DNA from: Nannochloropsis oceanica
Lineage: Eukaryota; Sar; Eustigmatophyceae; Eustigmatales; Monodopsidaceae
Reading direction: 5' to 3'
Length of the DNA stretch: 64,000 bases
Assembly (NCBI GenBank): GCA_004519485.1
Contig: CP038120.1
Span: 62,501 to 126,500, forward strand
In this document: positions 41,936-55,566 of the stretch, one piece after another
Position numbering within the stretch: position 1 is the stretch's first letter
Layout of the letters: every line of letters starts with the position of its first letter
Program-made: the position numbers and the translations under genes
The notes under the pieces: generated by a model
The model's input: only the letters and a program-made list of their open reading frames with translations
What the model was told of the DNA's origin: nothing
Database searches by the model: none

Positions 41936-42324
41936 TTTAATGCCCCCCCCTTCTCTAGTTGCTCCCCTTTATGGCTTTTTCGCTCTGTGACTCCTTCCTT
42001 TTGTGATTGCAGCCTTGAGACCTGCTAGTGGTGCATTCCTCTTCTGGCGATGGAGAGGTATGACGGAGAGAGGGAAAGGGAGGGAGGAGCGGGAGCGCAC
42101 ACATAGACAGAGACGCGTTAATTTTCGTCTCTTCGTTGCGCTTTCAACATGGTCTCCGTCGTCTCTTCTTCCTCCACTGCCTCTTCCTTGTCTTCTATTT
42201 CTTTTTCGCCCTCCCTCCTCTTCTCCCTTTTTCTAGTCATATCAAAGTCCGAGTCCTTCTCGACCCCAAGCCCCAGACTTCCCTCCATCACTCCCTTCTT
42301 CCCCTCCTCTCTTCTTCCCTCCAC
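41936..42324. other. Spacer after the TTC microsatellite
   Basis: Includes the 3' flank of the next minus-strand gene. Short frames are not supported. Confidence 0.5.
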
Positions 42325-44522
42325 CTAATCAAAATCAGGGCTCTCTCTCTCCTCGTCCCCGAGCGCCAGCCGCTCCAAGCTGGTTTTAACAGTGGAAGCA
42401 CCTTTCTTACCTCCCTCCTCCCCTCGCTCCGTCCCTCTGCCATGCTTCTCCTTCTTCTTCCTCTTCATCTCCCTCTGCTCGTCGACAAACAAATCAAAGT
42501 CCTTCCCTCCTCCCTGTTTCTCGTCTTTCCACTCTCTCACCACCCACACCTTCTTTTTCTTCTTAGTTTTCTCTTTTCCACTCACCACACCCGGCTTTCC
42601 CTTCCCTAGGACCCCCCCCTCCCCCCTCCCCTCTTCTCCTTCCTTCTCGTCCTCGGCCACCACCTTACGCTTTGTTGGCCCTATTCCTGCTGTTGCAGCC
42701 ATTTTCTTTTTCCCTATCTCGTTCCCTTCCTTGACAACCACCCTCTGCGTGATCGCTGCAGCGACTTTCCCTTTCCCTCCCTGCCCCCCCCCCGCATTCC
42801 CTCCCCCCTTCCTCCTCAATACATTTCCAGACGCCGGCCGCAAGGGCGAGACGAATCCAAAAACGTCCTCTTTTTCTCTCCTCCCTCCTTCCATCCCTCC
42901 CTCCGTCTTTTTGGGGATCGATTTCCTCATGAAGGAGGAAGAGAAGGAGGAGGAGGGGAGGGGGAGGGAGGGGCGGAGGAGGGAGGGGGGGAACAAGGAG
43001 GAGGTGGAAGCGAGCGCCATTATCGTCGCTGTCACGGCATTGGCCTTAGCCTTCATAGGCGTCGAAATCGCTGATGATGGGGGTCCTCCTGATGATGCTG
43101 CATGAGGAGGATAAGGACGATGAAAGGGGTTCTTCCTCCTCAATTTCCTCTTCTTTTCCTTCTCCTCCTCCTGCTGCTGCTGCTGCTCCTCCTCCTCCTT
43201 CTCCTTCTCCCCCTCCTCCCCCTCCTCTTTCTTCTTGTTCCCCCCTTTATCTTCCCCTTCCTCATCCTCGGAGTCAGAAAGTGTGGACCAACGAGGGGCA
43301 TCGTAATCCCCTTCCTCCTCCAGCTTTTTCTTTCTCCCTCGTCCTCCTCCTCGTCCTCCTCTTCCTCCTCCTCTTCCTCCTCCTCTTCCTACCCCCTTTT
43401 TCTGTTTCGTCCTCACCTTCTTCATCATCACCACAGCCGCCTCGTCATCATCCTCCTCCTCTTCATGTACTTCCTCCTCCCTCTTCTCTTCCTCCTTCTC
43501 ACTCTCCTCTTCACTGGTCCTCCTGCTGTCGACTCCCCCATATTCCTCCTTCTTCTTCCCTCCCTTTTTCCCCCTCCCCCTCTCCCTGCCCGTCGCCACA
43601 TTCTTCTTTATATGGTGGTGCTGCTTCGCCTGTTTCTTCCCTGTGCCTTTCTTTCCACTCTTGTTCTCCTGAATGAGTGAAAAGACACGCTTCTTCTTAT
43701 CTTCCTCCTCCTCATCGTCCTCCTCCTTTTCCTCCACCTCTTCCCCCCTCTCTTTTTCCCGCCATTTTCTTACCTTGCCGGTATCAAGACGAGAAGCTCC
43801 ACTTTCCAAGACAGAAAAGATGGAAACAGCGCTAGAGACCTTCCTGCTGCCGTACGTCCTATTTTTTGAGGGAAAAGGGGGGTGGAGGGAGGGAGGGCAG
43901 GAGGGCTTTGTTCTTGCTTGACTCCATGAAGACGGGCAAAGCCAGTGACAGGTGAGGAGAGGAAAAGTATTAACACTCGCATACAGCACTTTATCACACA
44001 TTCGCTTGCGGACAAGAGATGGGAGGGTGGGAGGTAGGTATTTAAAAAGGAGCGAGGAGGGTCTCAAAAAAGTACGAATAGACGATGCTATGGCTTCACC
44101 TCTCCCTCTTTGCTTCCTTTCTCCTCACTCGCATACCTCTTGGCTTTGAAAACCTTGCGGCCGAACGTCAATTCCTTCTGGGCCATGGGCGAGGCTTCCT
44201 TCTCCTTCCGGTGCGCCTTGGGGGACTCTTCCCCTCCACTCTCCCCTTGCTTTGCCCTCTTCTCATTCTGATGATACTGCTGCTGCTGTTGCTGTGTCTG
44301 CTTCCGCTCTCTCATCAAATCCGTCGTACGGGTGGTAGGAATTGTCTTAGAGGAGGCTTTCACAAGCAACTCCACCTCCACCTCCTCCTCCACCTCCTCC
44401 TTCTCCTCCACCTCCTCCACCTCATCCTTCTCATGCATCTGCATCTGCTTCTTCTTGGGCTGTTGCCGCGGCTGCTGCGCCAGCCTAGTATTGTCGTTGA
44501 TCTTACTGGCCTTGATAGTCAT
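42325..44522 (-). CDS. Charged low-complexity protein, unknown function
   Basis: Exon 1 (44522-44137) and exon 2 (43858-42325) join in phase through a GTATGC donor and ATAG acceptor, giving about 639 residues. It starts MTIKASKINDNTRLAQQPRQ, followed by Glu/Val repeats, polyGln, and KELTFGRKVFKAKR spliced to TYGSRKVSSAVSIFSVLESG. The rest is Lys/Glu-rich with short more ordered motifs: YDAPRWSTLSDSEDEEG, EDVFGFVSPLRPASGNVLRR and KDFDLFVDEQREMKRKK. It looks disordered and nuclear, perhaps chromatin- or RNA-linked. The KR-TYGSRK junction vaguely recalls the N-terminus of cohesin-release factor WAPL, but no WAPL domain is present, so I make no family call. A further GTAAGA near the GASRLDTGK sequence could be another donor. 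Confidence 0.6.
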
Positions 44523-45467
44523 GGATGCGACGGCGGCTTGGAAAGGGAGGGCGATGACGCGAAGGAGGAAAGGAAGGTACGTGCCGGGGCTCGGGCTGCG
44601 TTGGAGCTGAGATGAGTCTGTCAGTACATGTGCCCAGAATTGGGACAACATTGAAGCGTTGGAGGGGTGTAAATCATGTTTTCATATATATTGATGGAAA
44701 GGAAGGGAAAGGCGAGGGATCAGCAATTTTTTCAATTAGAGGGGCAAATAGGCGGCGTTGCGCATGACGCCACCCGAAGCTTGCTTGGGGTGGTAGAGAG
44801 GGGGTCCATCGCGCGGGGAAGCACAGCATGCCGGAAAGCAAAGCACATGATTTACTATCGCTTCAGACGTGCAAAGTATCTGCGATATTATACCACAAGA
44901 GGGCCAAGCTTATAGTCCTGAAGAATGCCTTGGTGCAGATGATTGCTCTCTTTTCTTTGTTTGCTGCAGCATTCGTGTCGTGAAGTCGTCCTTCACGAGC
45001 AATCCAAGAACATCAACGAATGCATTCCTTACACAATTGTATAAGTCGCTAGTCTTCATTTTTTAAATCATATATATTGATTTCGTAGGCTCATCGAAAG
45101 TCTACCTGAATCAACGTCTTTCTCACCTAAATTTCTTTAATGACTCTGTCTATCTCATTTTTCTACACATGTAAGTGCCTTCGTCTTAATCCTTTTTCTT
45201 ATTTCTGTCTTTCGCACGATCTCGTTGTCTGTCGGAAATGTTTTTACGCTTTGGTAACTCCTACATTTGCTTCCCCTTTCTGCCTACTCTCCACTTCTGC
45301 CCTTCATTCGATCTCTTCCTCTTCCTTCCTTGCCTTCCCTCCCAGTATGTACACTCTTTGGACACACACATCAATATCCTCTTTGTCTATTTAATCTTCG
45401 TAAAATTTACTCCAGCTCCTTCCTTGCCTCTCCTCCATTTCTTTCTCCGTCTCTCCTTCTATGCTCC
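44523..45467. other. 3' flank of the giant HECT gene, 5' of the charged-protein gene
   Basis: AT-richer than its surroundings, with T-rich stretches near 45060 and 45120-45400. No RNA gene or supported frame is present. Confidence 0.5.
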
Positions 45468-48400
45468 CTACGTCTCCGCCCACCCTTCCGCCGTATGCAG
45501 TCGCACATCTGCGTCCATATTGGGAGAGTTCGAAATTGCCAACAAGAGCTTCGCCCGCAGAATCTCCTTGTTCGAATATCGAGGTAACGACAGAGAAAAG
45601 AAACATGTTTGAGCGTGGGGGAGATAATCGTCGGGGCTCTCTTTCGCTCCTCCTTGGGGGCCTTGTAGCCGGAAGTTCATGGGGAAGTCCTTTGCGGACG
45701 CCGGCATTCGGGAGCGGGCCCAGGCAAAGCGCAGGAAGTCCGTTCGTTCCTGGGGGGTCATCTCGCGCAGGACCTCCCAGAAGGCTTGAATGTGCGCTTG
45801 CCCTGCTTCGGTCCCTTCCTCGTAGTCTGTGCACTGCTTGAGCAGGTCCACGTCCACTTCGCGCACACCACAGATCAATCGCTCCACCTCCTCCTCCGTA
45901 AAGAGGGGGAAGAGCTCCTGGGGCAGCACTGAGGCAAGCCCGTCTTGGAAAGCCCTCAGCATCGGCGAGCTTTCCTTGAGACGGACCGTCTCGACCAACC
46001 GGACGTACTCCCGCCAATTCGCCCTTGTCACACGCTGGGACGACGGCTGCTGGTGCTGCTGATGCTGCTGCTGCTGCTGCTGCTGCGGCTGCGGAACGAC
46101 AGGAGAAGGAGGGACATAAGGCAAAGCCACCAAGGAACCGTCACTCAGGTGCGTAGTAAAGGTCAGCTCCTCCTCCCATCCCTCCGGCACCAAGCTACTA
46201 CTCCCCTCCTCCCCTCCGCCCTCCTGCCCTCCCTCCCTCCCCTCCCTCCCAGCCCTCGCTGCCTTCATCTCAGCCGCCAGCGCGGTCTGTTCCACCTGCT
46301 CCAGATTCCTCACAGCGAGCAAATCGAGCGACTCCAGCGCGTCCCTGTTCAATGGTAATCCCACTAGAGGCCTCCATACCGTCGAGGGCAGGTCTAATCC
46401 CATAGGCAACCCATGCCTGAGAGCCATCCCGACCATCTTCCCCAGGAGTTGCATCAGCTCCAACGCCAACGGAGAGGGCAGCCCGGGGCTCAGCACGAAT
46501 TTGTCTTGATTGGGACCGACGGCGCCGGTGCGATTCGGGCACGGGACAAGCAGAGGCAAGAGGCACTTTTCGCCTCCGGGGCGATGGGGGGAAGGGGCGG
46601 CGAGCGGCAGGAGGTGGCGATCGTCTTGGAGCTCGTCAGCGACCTGCTCGAAGACGGCACGATACGGGCCACCGTAGTCGTTGACCCCTTCGCCGAGAAA
46701 GCGGACTTTGAAGGCACGCTTTTGTCCGCCGTGGCCTTTGCCCAGGTGCGCTCGACGAAAGGCGGAGTGCGACCAATTTCGCATTTCCTTGTGGAGCTGC
46801 CCAAACACCGACAAGCGCAGGCGTTCGTTCATGTTGCGGATGGAGGCCAAACGAGAAGCCGAGGCCCGGACGCGATTAATTTTGATGGTCTTGATCTCAC
46901 GAGGGTCTTCGTATTCATCTTGATGGAGAGGGGTGGGGGTGGTGGTGGCTTGAAGCATGCCTTCCCAGTGAGCGCGCTTTGTGTGTGTCAGAATCAGCTT
47001 TCGCAAAGAGCGTATACGACGAGCCGTGCAGGCTGGGCGCCAGATCCCTGCTGTTGAGGAGACGGAGGAGGAGAAAGAGGAGGAGAAGGAGGGAGGGTAG
47101 GTGGTCTCGACGGAGATCGGGTCCGAGTGCCCTATCTGCTCCCTCTGCCACTCCACCTCCGGGAGAGCCAGCGACAGCAGAGGCAAAGCACGGATAAGGC
47201 GCTGGTTGAAGATACGAAGCAAAGAAGATCTCGCCAAGAGACGCTCAGGGGCGATCCCACGCAAGGCTGGTTTATCGCTCAAGGGACCACGTGCATGAGC
47301 GAGCAGAGCAGCCCCTTCGGTAGCTGCTCCGTACTGTTCGCGATAAACCCGACGAAGAAGGAAAGAGAGCTCGTTATAGCTCATGTTCAGAGGCAACGTC
47401 TCGCCTTGAGCCGTAGCGGCCTCGTTCAGCAACTGAGTCAACTGTTCGTCCGCTTCCAGTGTCCAGCCCTTGGACTGCTGCTGCCCTCCATCCCCCCCAC
47501 TCTCTCCCTCCTTAATGACTCGAGCCAGTCGCACAAAGGCCTCAAACGACAAAGTACCTTCTGCTACTGCTGCTGCTCCATCTTCTCCTCCTGCTGCCTG
47601 CTCTACGTCCTCATCTCCGCACCATACCACTTCAGGGTCTAGCAAGGACGGACTGGGGAGGGAGGTCGAAGGCGGGAGAGAAGAGGAAGTATCCGTCTCC
47701 ATAGCATCAGCATCCACTGTCATCTGCGACTCCCTTACTGGTGCTGGGCCCGCGGCGTTTCCAGCCACAAGCATCAGCTCCACCACCTCTTTCTTCCACT
47801 TTCTCACAGCCCCCCGCAACCGCTCCTCCAACCTCAGCCCTTCCTCACCTCCTTCCTCGTCCTCCCCATCCTTCGGTACCCGTCGCACAATCAAGTCCTC
47901 CCTCTCCCCCCTGATCTTCTCACTGATCCAGCCCTGCATCCCATCGAAGTCAATTTTGAATCTCGCAATATTCGAGCTGTTTATCCTCCTTTCCTTGGCT
48001 TCCAACAAAGCATTCTGCTCCACCTCCCCCAGCTTCTCACTCGCATCGATCTCAAGCCCCTCTCTCACAACCGCCTGATCAAACACCACCCTTAACTGCC
48101 CTCCCTGAAACATGGGAAGAAGAGGAAGTGAGGGAAGAAAAGGCAGGGCCTTTGCTTCTTCTTCTTCTTTTCCTCCTCCTCCTCCTCCTCCTTCGCCTGC
48201 TGCTGCTGCTGTCGCCGCTGCTGCGAGTAACCTTCCCACCGAACCCTTCCTCGTTCTCCGCACCACCTCCAGCCCATCAACGTCACAAGGCTGCCAAAAC
48301 CAACACGCCATGCTCCCCCCCCCCTCCCCCGCCCCTCCCGCCACATTGCCATCCCTAGGAGAATCCAGAGTCTCATACCACAACAAGCCTCTGTGAGCGC

Positions 48401-49805
48401 CCAACACTACCCGCCCCTCCGGCTGCTCCAACACCTTGCCACACCTTCTCGTCATTCTCACTCGATCCCCCGCCAATAATGGCTGTCTTAGGCCTAACAA
48501 CAAGCTCGCTCGCAGGCAGGCGTCTATAGATGTGTCCACATCAACCCACGCTGAAGACTGAGCGCGGGTCAGGATACGACGCCACCGACCCTGTCGCCAA
48601 CGGCGCCAGTCAGACCACGCCTCTCGGTAGGCCCAAAGAGGAATATGATCCTCTTGCTGCTGCTGCTGCTGCTGCTGCTCCTTCAGCTCATGCTGCTGCT
48701 GCCATGCCTCCGCTCCCATGCTCACTCCTGGAACGGCTGTAGCTCTTGCCGGATGATCGTGTTGACCTTGCTGCTGCTGTTGCTGCTGCTGCTCCCAGGC
48801 ATGCATCAAGCACACCACCGCTTGCGCATCCTCCAGGACCACCCGCGGATGGGCCCCGGGGCTCGATAACCATCGTCCAGTCAACGTCACTCTGTCGCCT
48901 TTCTTCCTAAACCCGATCACGGGAAAGAACACCCTCGGCCGCACCCTCTCCCCCCCCCTTCCCCCCCCCCCAGCAGCCCCTCATGTGCTACCCCCAAATC
49001 CGCCAGTATATGTTCTCCGTACTTCATCCCATCCAAGAAGAAGCTCAACATCCCTCGGTCCATATCAAGCTTCATGCCCACAATATCTCCCGCCTGGAAA
49101 TTCTCGCCATATGGCCGCTCAGGACTTACGCCAATCAGCGCCCCAGCCCCACCAGCAGAAGCAGCAGCCGCCACAGCGGCCTCTGCCGGGGTCCAAGCGA
49201 AACTCGCACGGTAGTTAATGAACCCGTACCCGTGCCAACGATGCACTGCCCCCCTCATCGCTGCTCCTGCGCCTGCTGCCATCATGTCTGGTTTCTCGGC
49301 TACACCCAAGAAGATCGACCCCACTTCTTCCTGTTCAATTTTCACCTCCCAATAGTGCACGCCCCGCGCGAAACCCACTGAGCCGTACACCAGCGCCTTG
49401 CTCTCACTCGACGAACACGACGCTGACCTCCCATCATCACTCACGGCAATACTCTCGGCCTTGGAAAACCTGTCCAAGCTGAACAAATTCCTCTTTTGCA
49501 GCTTCCAGACCTCCCTCAGCCTAACCACTTCCCCCCCCAGACTCACCGAGCTTCCAAATACACACTCCCCCCCCCATCGCTCCCCCCCTCCCTCCTCCTC
49601 CTCAGGCAGCAGTTTTAATGAATAACACAACCCCGCCCGCCACTGAGGGGCGCCAAATTTCCTCGTCCACACCATATCTGAGCCTGCCAGTAGCGTTTCC
49701 TCCCTAAAGGAAATAGATCCATCGTCCTTCTTCTCACCACTCACCCACGTTGCAGCCCCTTGGTCGGGCCATTCGCACACACCCTCAAACCTCCTGCTAC
49801 TGCTT

Positions 49806-49836
<31 letters not shown>

Positions 49837-51556
49837 CGGCAACAGCAGGGATGGGACGTATCCAAAGCACAACACCGCTATGCCATTCCTCCCCAAACCC
49901 ATGCCTGGCCGCGATCACTTCAGAGGTATCGGGGAATGCATACCTCTTCAGAATTGACTTCCCGTCCCTCCCCACCTCCACCTGAGTCAAGTCAAAGCAT
50001 CCATCAGCACCCCATCTATAAATTCCCTCCTCTCCATCCGCCCATTTCACCCTCCGGGCTTTTCCTTTCAATCGCCGCCCTTCCTCCTTCCCCACCTTGC
50101 CCTCCTCCACCCAGTCGACGATTTCTTGGACCACTCCCACCATGACTTTCGTCCGGTCCAGAGCAGGGAGGGAGGAAGCGAGGGGGGCCTTCTTCTTTGT
50201 CCCTCCTACTTCCCCTCCTGCGCCTTGTGCTTCTTCGTGCTTAACCATCACCTCTTCCTCCTGCCCTCCTTTCTTCCCGCCCTCCGTCGATGCTTCCACC
50301 CAGTCAGGCCCCCTAATAACCTTCCTCCCCGGTACCAATAATGGCGGTCCCTCCCCTCCTTCCATTTCTCGTCCTCCGCCCCCACCCACTCCTCCTCCTT
50401 GCCTGGAGGGCTTCTTCCACCTCGCCGCCTGCTGTGTGACCAAGCCCGACCACATCTCCCATCCTTCGTCACTTGCCACTACTCCCTCCTCCCACTCCCG
50501 GCAGCGAGGGCGAGGCTGCTGCTGGTGTTGCTGTCGCTCCTCTTCCACCAGATCATCGCTTTGCAAAGGAGGGGGCTCCAAGGGAAACGATGGATCAGAA
50601 GCCAGTGAGGACGGGGAGGAAGTCATGGAAGACGAGGAAGGGAGGGAGGCCAAGGTCTCTGCTAGCTTGATGATGCACACTAGCTCAACCAGCGACTGGG
50701 CGTATCGAGAATAAATCGGATGATTCGCTCTCTCCGCCCACACCCTCTGCAGCGCCATCCCCCTCAATCTTACCAAGCCCTCTCTCCCTCCCTCCCTCCC
50801 TGCTAAATGCCCCAAGACACACGCCGTCTTCCTCCTCGCCTCCGTCGCCACCCCTCCCTCCCTTTCTATCTCCCCAAGCACCTCCTGCAGCAGACACGCC
50901 AGTATGGAGCACGCCATCGTCTTGAGCTGGACCACGGGACTCCTCAAGGCCAAGCACCACGCACCTGCAAGTTGGTCAATCAGACCAAAAGGCAGCCCTC
51001 CTCCCTCCTCCCTTGCCCCTTTTCCCTCCCTTCCTCCTCGGGATAAACAACCAGAAAGCACCACGCCCGTCGCCCATACTGCCAGGCATACGTTAGGTTG
51101 CTTCAAGAAACAGTCTTCACCCTCCTGTTTTGGAGGAGAAAAAAATCCACCAGCAGTACCATTCGTACCGATGGCATATAATGACGTTACCCCCCCTCCT
51201 TCCCCCCCTACTCTTCCTCCTTCTCGAGCTTGAGGCCACAGCGCGTGTAGGAGGGCCGAGCGATCCATGGCCATCAACAGCTGCTGCAATACACACCATT
51301 TGACTACGGCAGGGAAACATTCTGGCCCTTCTTGTATCGCTCGTACCAGCGCCGGGGTAATTGCGTAAAGAGTAGATGCCCCTCCTGCTGCTAAGCCGGC
51401 TTCTAGATGAGCCCTCCCCCACTCACCCCTTCCTCCCCCTTCGAGTGAGAAGACGTGGAAGAGGGAGGTCTTGGATAGGTTGGAAGTGGTAGCAGGACCA
51501 ACCACTGACACCAGCCGCAGCAGCTCGATCAAAGCGGGTGCACCACCACCACCACC

Positions 51557-51598
<42 letters not shown>

Positions 51599-54500
51599 AT
51601 TTGCCAAGAGTCGCGCCAAGTCCAGTACTGGCCTCTGTTGCTGCCGCTCCGGCCACGTTGCCAGCAAGGTGAGTACTGCTTTGCGTGCATATAACACACA
51701 AAGCTCCAGGGTCTGCCTCACCAGCTTCCTTCCCTCCGTCCCTCCTTTCCTGTTCTCCTCCTCACTCAACCACACGTTTACCAACCTACGATTCTTGCTG
51801 CCGCCGATGCTGGTGCTCCCGCCGCTGCTGCCATTCAAGCGACCATCAGGAGAGAAGTACCGTTGAGAGGCACGCATCCCCTCCATCCCTACCACCTCCT
51901 CCATACAATCCTCCACGTAGTCCTCCTCATCCTCTTCGTCTTCCTCTTCACCCTCCACATCCATCTCTCCCTCCGCTCTTTTTCTCCTCCGCCTTAACAC
52001 TCCCCCTTCCTCTCTCACCCTCTTCCCTGCTCTCCTCCCTTCGACCACTGCTTCTCCATACGCCCTGAAGCCTTCTGGCGGGCCATATCTCAACCTCCCT
52101 CCCTCTCTCCCTTCCTCCCTTCCTCCCCCAAGCACAAATTGCATCTTCTCCCGCCTATTGAAACTCGCACATGGATATAGGCCCCCTGCAAACCTCACAT
52201 TGACAAACGCCAAGCCCATCCCCACCTCCTCCCCTCTTCCATTCAACGTAAACCCCATCTGTCCCCCCTCCCTCCCTCCCTCCCCTTCGCCTTCACCCTC
52301 CTCCCCCAGATCTACCCAACAGCCCACCACATCCCCCACCTTCCACTTGGCGCCCCACTCCGAGAAGCCATCGTGCCACTTATACTCCCTCCACCCGTCA
52401 AACGCCCACGAGTGCACGCCGTCCCCCCACCCCATCCCCACTTGCCGCATCGCCCCGAAAGGCGCCATCGCACCAGCCGATCTGCATGCACCCCGCCGTC
52501 TTCAAGACAACCTCAAAGTACCACCTTCCCCTCCTCACCCCCAACCCACGCACGCCCACACTCGCGAATCCGCCATTTACCACACCCTCCACCATTCCAT
52601 TCCTCTCAATCTCCGCCCCCCCGCTCACAACTCTCAGAGGACACACACCCCGCCATCCACTCTCCTCCGCCCCGTCGTCTTCCTCCTCCTCCCCATCCTT
52701 CATCTCTTCCTCATCCTCCCCTTCTGCCGCTGCACCCGCAGTCGCACCCTCCTCTTCCTCTTCCTCTCCATCTTCTTCTTCTTCCTCCTCCTCCTCTGCT
52801 GCAAGCGCCTCGCCGTTGGAGAGTATCCACGTCAAGGCCGCATTGACATTGTTGTGGTTCGCCGCCAGAGACTTAGAGCACCACGATGGAGGAAAGCCCA
52901 TCTCGAGCAGCTGCTTCATCAAAACGCTCGTCTCCAGGCCCCTCCTTACACCCTCCGCACTCCGTCCGCCCCCTCTTCCTGCTGTTGCTGCTGCTGTTGC
53001 TGCAGCCAAAGCCTGCTCCTCCGCTAAAACCTGGTCCATGTCCCCTCCATGTTCAAAGCAGTAGTTGACGGCGACCTCCACATTGTTCCCGCACCGGCGC
53101 AAGGCAGCCTCACACCACTCCGTAGGGAAACCCATTTCCATCATGGTGGATACTGCTGCCGCATTATCTGCCGCTGCTGCTGCTGCTGCTGTCGCTCCTG
53201 CTCCTGCGCCTGTAGAGCTGCGGCTGCTGTTGCCGCCGCTGCTGGCGGCGAAGGCTTGCATGAATGAAGAGAGCATGGAGGCCGTACCACTCTCTGCGGT
53301 GGTGGTAGCCGAGGATGAGAAGCAGGGTAAGGCGGAAGACGCACTAGCCGACGCCCCACCACCAGAATCAGACCCCGGCGCCGGCGGGGGTGGTGGCGGC
53401 AAATTACCGGTCTCCGCCCCAGCGATACCCTTCTTCCCTCCCTCCTTCCCTCCTTTTCGCAGTCTCTCCTTCCACTTCCCCGTGTTCTCTAACCAGAGCT
53501 CCTGCAGTGGCCCCAGCGCCGCTAGGCCTCCCGTTGACGTCCTCGTCACCGCCATTCTCAGCAGGACCTGGAATGCATCCTCTCCCCCTCCCTCCCTCCC
53601 TTCCCCTCCTTGCTGAGACAGGAATGCACAAGACAGAGGGACATGGCCAAGGAGCTCAGTCGCGGCTTTAAAGGCCTCCAGTACAACCAACCCCTGCGCC
53701 GCCCGGGCGTTCCACGCCCCTTCGTCCTCTTCCTCTATCTTATCTTCCCCTACTTGATCCCCCTCCTCCTCCCCCTCTTCCTCCTCCTCCTCCTTCTCAT
53801 CCGGCTCTCCATCCACCTCATCCTGCTCCGGAGACAACTCGCCCTCCTCCACGCCTTCCGCCTCCTCCTTATTTCTTCTTTTCCTCCTTCCCCTCTCCCT
53901 TCCCTCCTCCTCCCGTAGCGCTCTCCGTGCCTCCTCCATCCATACGGACCCCCCGCTAACCACTCCCTCCAACAAGACACTTGCGACTCGCTCCTCTATT
54001 GCCGCGAGTGGGACCTCCACCTCTCCCACAGCCACCACATCCTCACTATTTACTTTAAGAGCTCGGATCGGCACGCCGTGCGCCAAGTTCAGCCCTCTAC
54101 CCTTCCCTCCTTCCCACCCTCCGGCTGTGTTGGCTGTGGACGCCGTGATGGAAGAGGTGAAGGAAGGGAGGGAGAGAGGGAGGAGGGCATTACTCGCCGC
54201 ACTTACCCCTGCAGCTGTTGTTGTTGTTGCTCCTTCTCGGTCCACCACCACTAGCTCTGCTGTCCTCCTCTCCGCTGATAACGAGGCAGCCGCTGCTCCT
54301 TCTCCTCCTCCTCCTGATCCTCCTTTACTCTTCCTCTGCTGCGTATCCAAAGCAAGCAGCAAACCTGTCGTCTGCGCCATCGCGGCCAGCCGCAGCGCAA
54401 GAGAATCAGAACTCGCGCCTCCATTCAGCGACAAGGGTCGCAGCATCACCATCCCTCCCACCCTAACCTCCTCACTTAACCCGCCCAGTACACTGACGCA

Positions 54501-55520
54501 CGCCAACGCCCTCCCCACTTCCCCCCTCATCCCTCCCCACCCTCTCCCTCCCTCCCCCACGTCCTCCTTCACTACCTTAGGTAGGTTTCCCAGTCCTTGT
54601 AACAGCCATTGTGTCACAATAGGAGACCAGTGCGGCTCAGCTAGAAGCACCCGGACTAGAGCCACAGATTCAGACCACAACTGACTCCCTCCTGTGGCAA
54701 ACCGCAATCGCTCCTCCTCCTCCTCCTCCTCCTCCTCCTCCTCCTTATCTTTCCTTTCATCATCCTCCTGGTGTTGCTGCTTCTTCCTCATTCGCACTTC
54801 CGAAGGCATAATCGATGCAGCTGCTTCCATCAACAGATCAATCAAGCCCCTGGCCGGCGTCTCCTCCCTCCCTTCCTCTCTCACTTCCTTCTCCTCCAAC
54901 ACCACACCTTCCTCCCCCTTCCGCAATTGCTGCTGCTTCTGAGGCTGTCGATTCACGAGCATCTCGTCCTCCCCCTCGTCCTCGTACTCTAACAATGCCA
55001 TCAGAAGCCGTGCTCGTCCTCCACCACACTGCTGCCGCTGCCGCTGCTCCAGCTCCTGCTCCTGCTGCTCCCGCGCCTGTGGGATACGTACAGTGAACTC
55101 TTCTGGAGGAATAGAGGGCAACAATCGCCGCAGCAACCGGAAAATCCTCCTTTGAGTGGAAGCAGACCCGGACTGTAGCCCTCCCAGGAGGACCCTCATG
55201 TATTTGGGAGAAGTCAAGTGCTTCTGACAGGCGGAGGAGGAGGGGGAGGAGGTAATCGACTGGAGGAGGCCGAGAAGACGATGGCAATACTGTTCACTGG
55301 AGAGGCCTGCGCTGTCGTCAGCAGCTGTTGCAGCAGCAGTTGAGGGAGGAGGATGAGCCTCGTTGCTGCGAAGGTCGGTGCTACAGCTGCTGCTGCTACC
55401 GATGGTGCTGATGGTGCTGACCTGGGAGGGGCCACGGGAGAGGATGGGAGGGCGGGAAGGAGGGGGCATCAAGGTAGAGCTACCACCACTACCACCAGTT
55501 CGCATCGCTCCTTCTTGCTG

Positions 55521-55566
<46 letters not shown>

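Noticed and set aside
41661-41990. PolyPhe and polySer frames
   Set aside because: These are translations of the TTC microsatellite in different frames.
48645-48869. Leu-rich plus-strand frame resembling membrane helices
   Set aside because: It is antisense to polyGln codons of the HECT gene.
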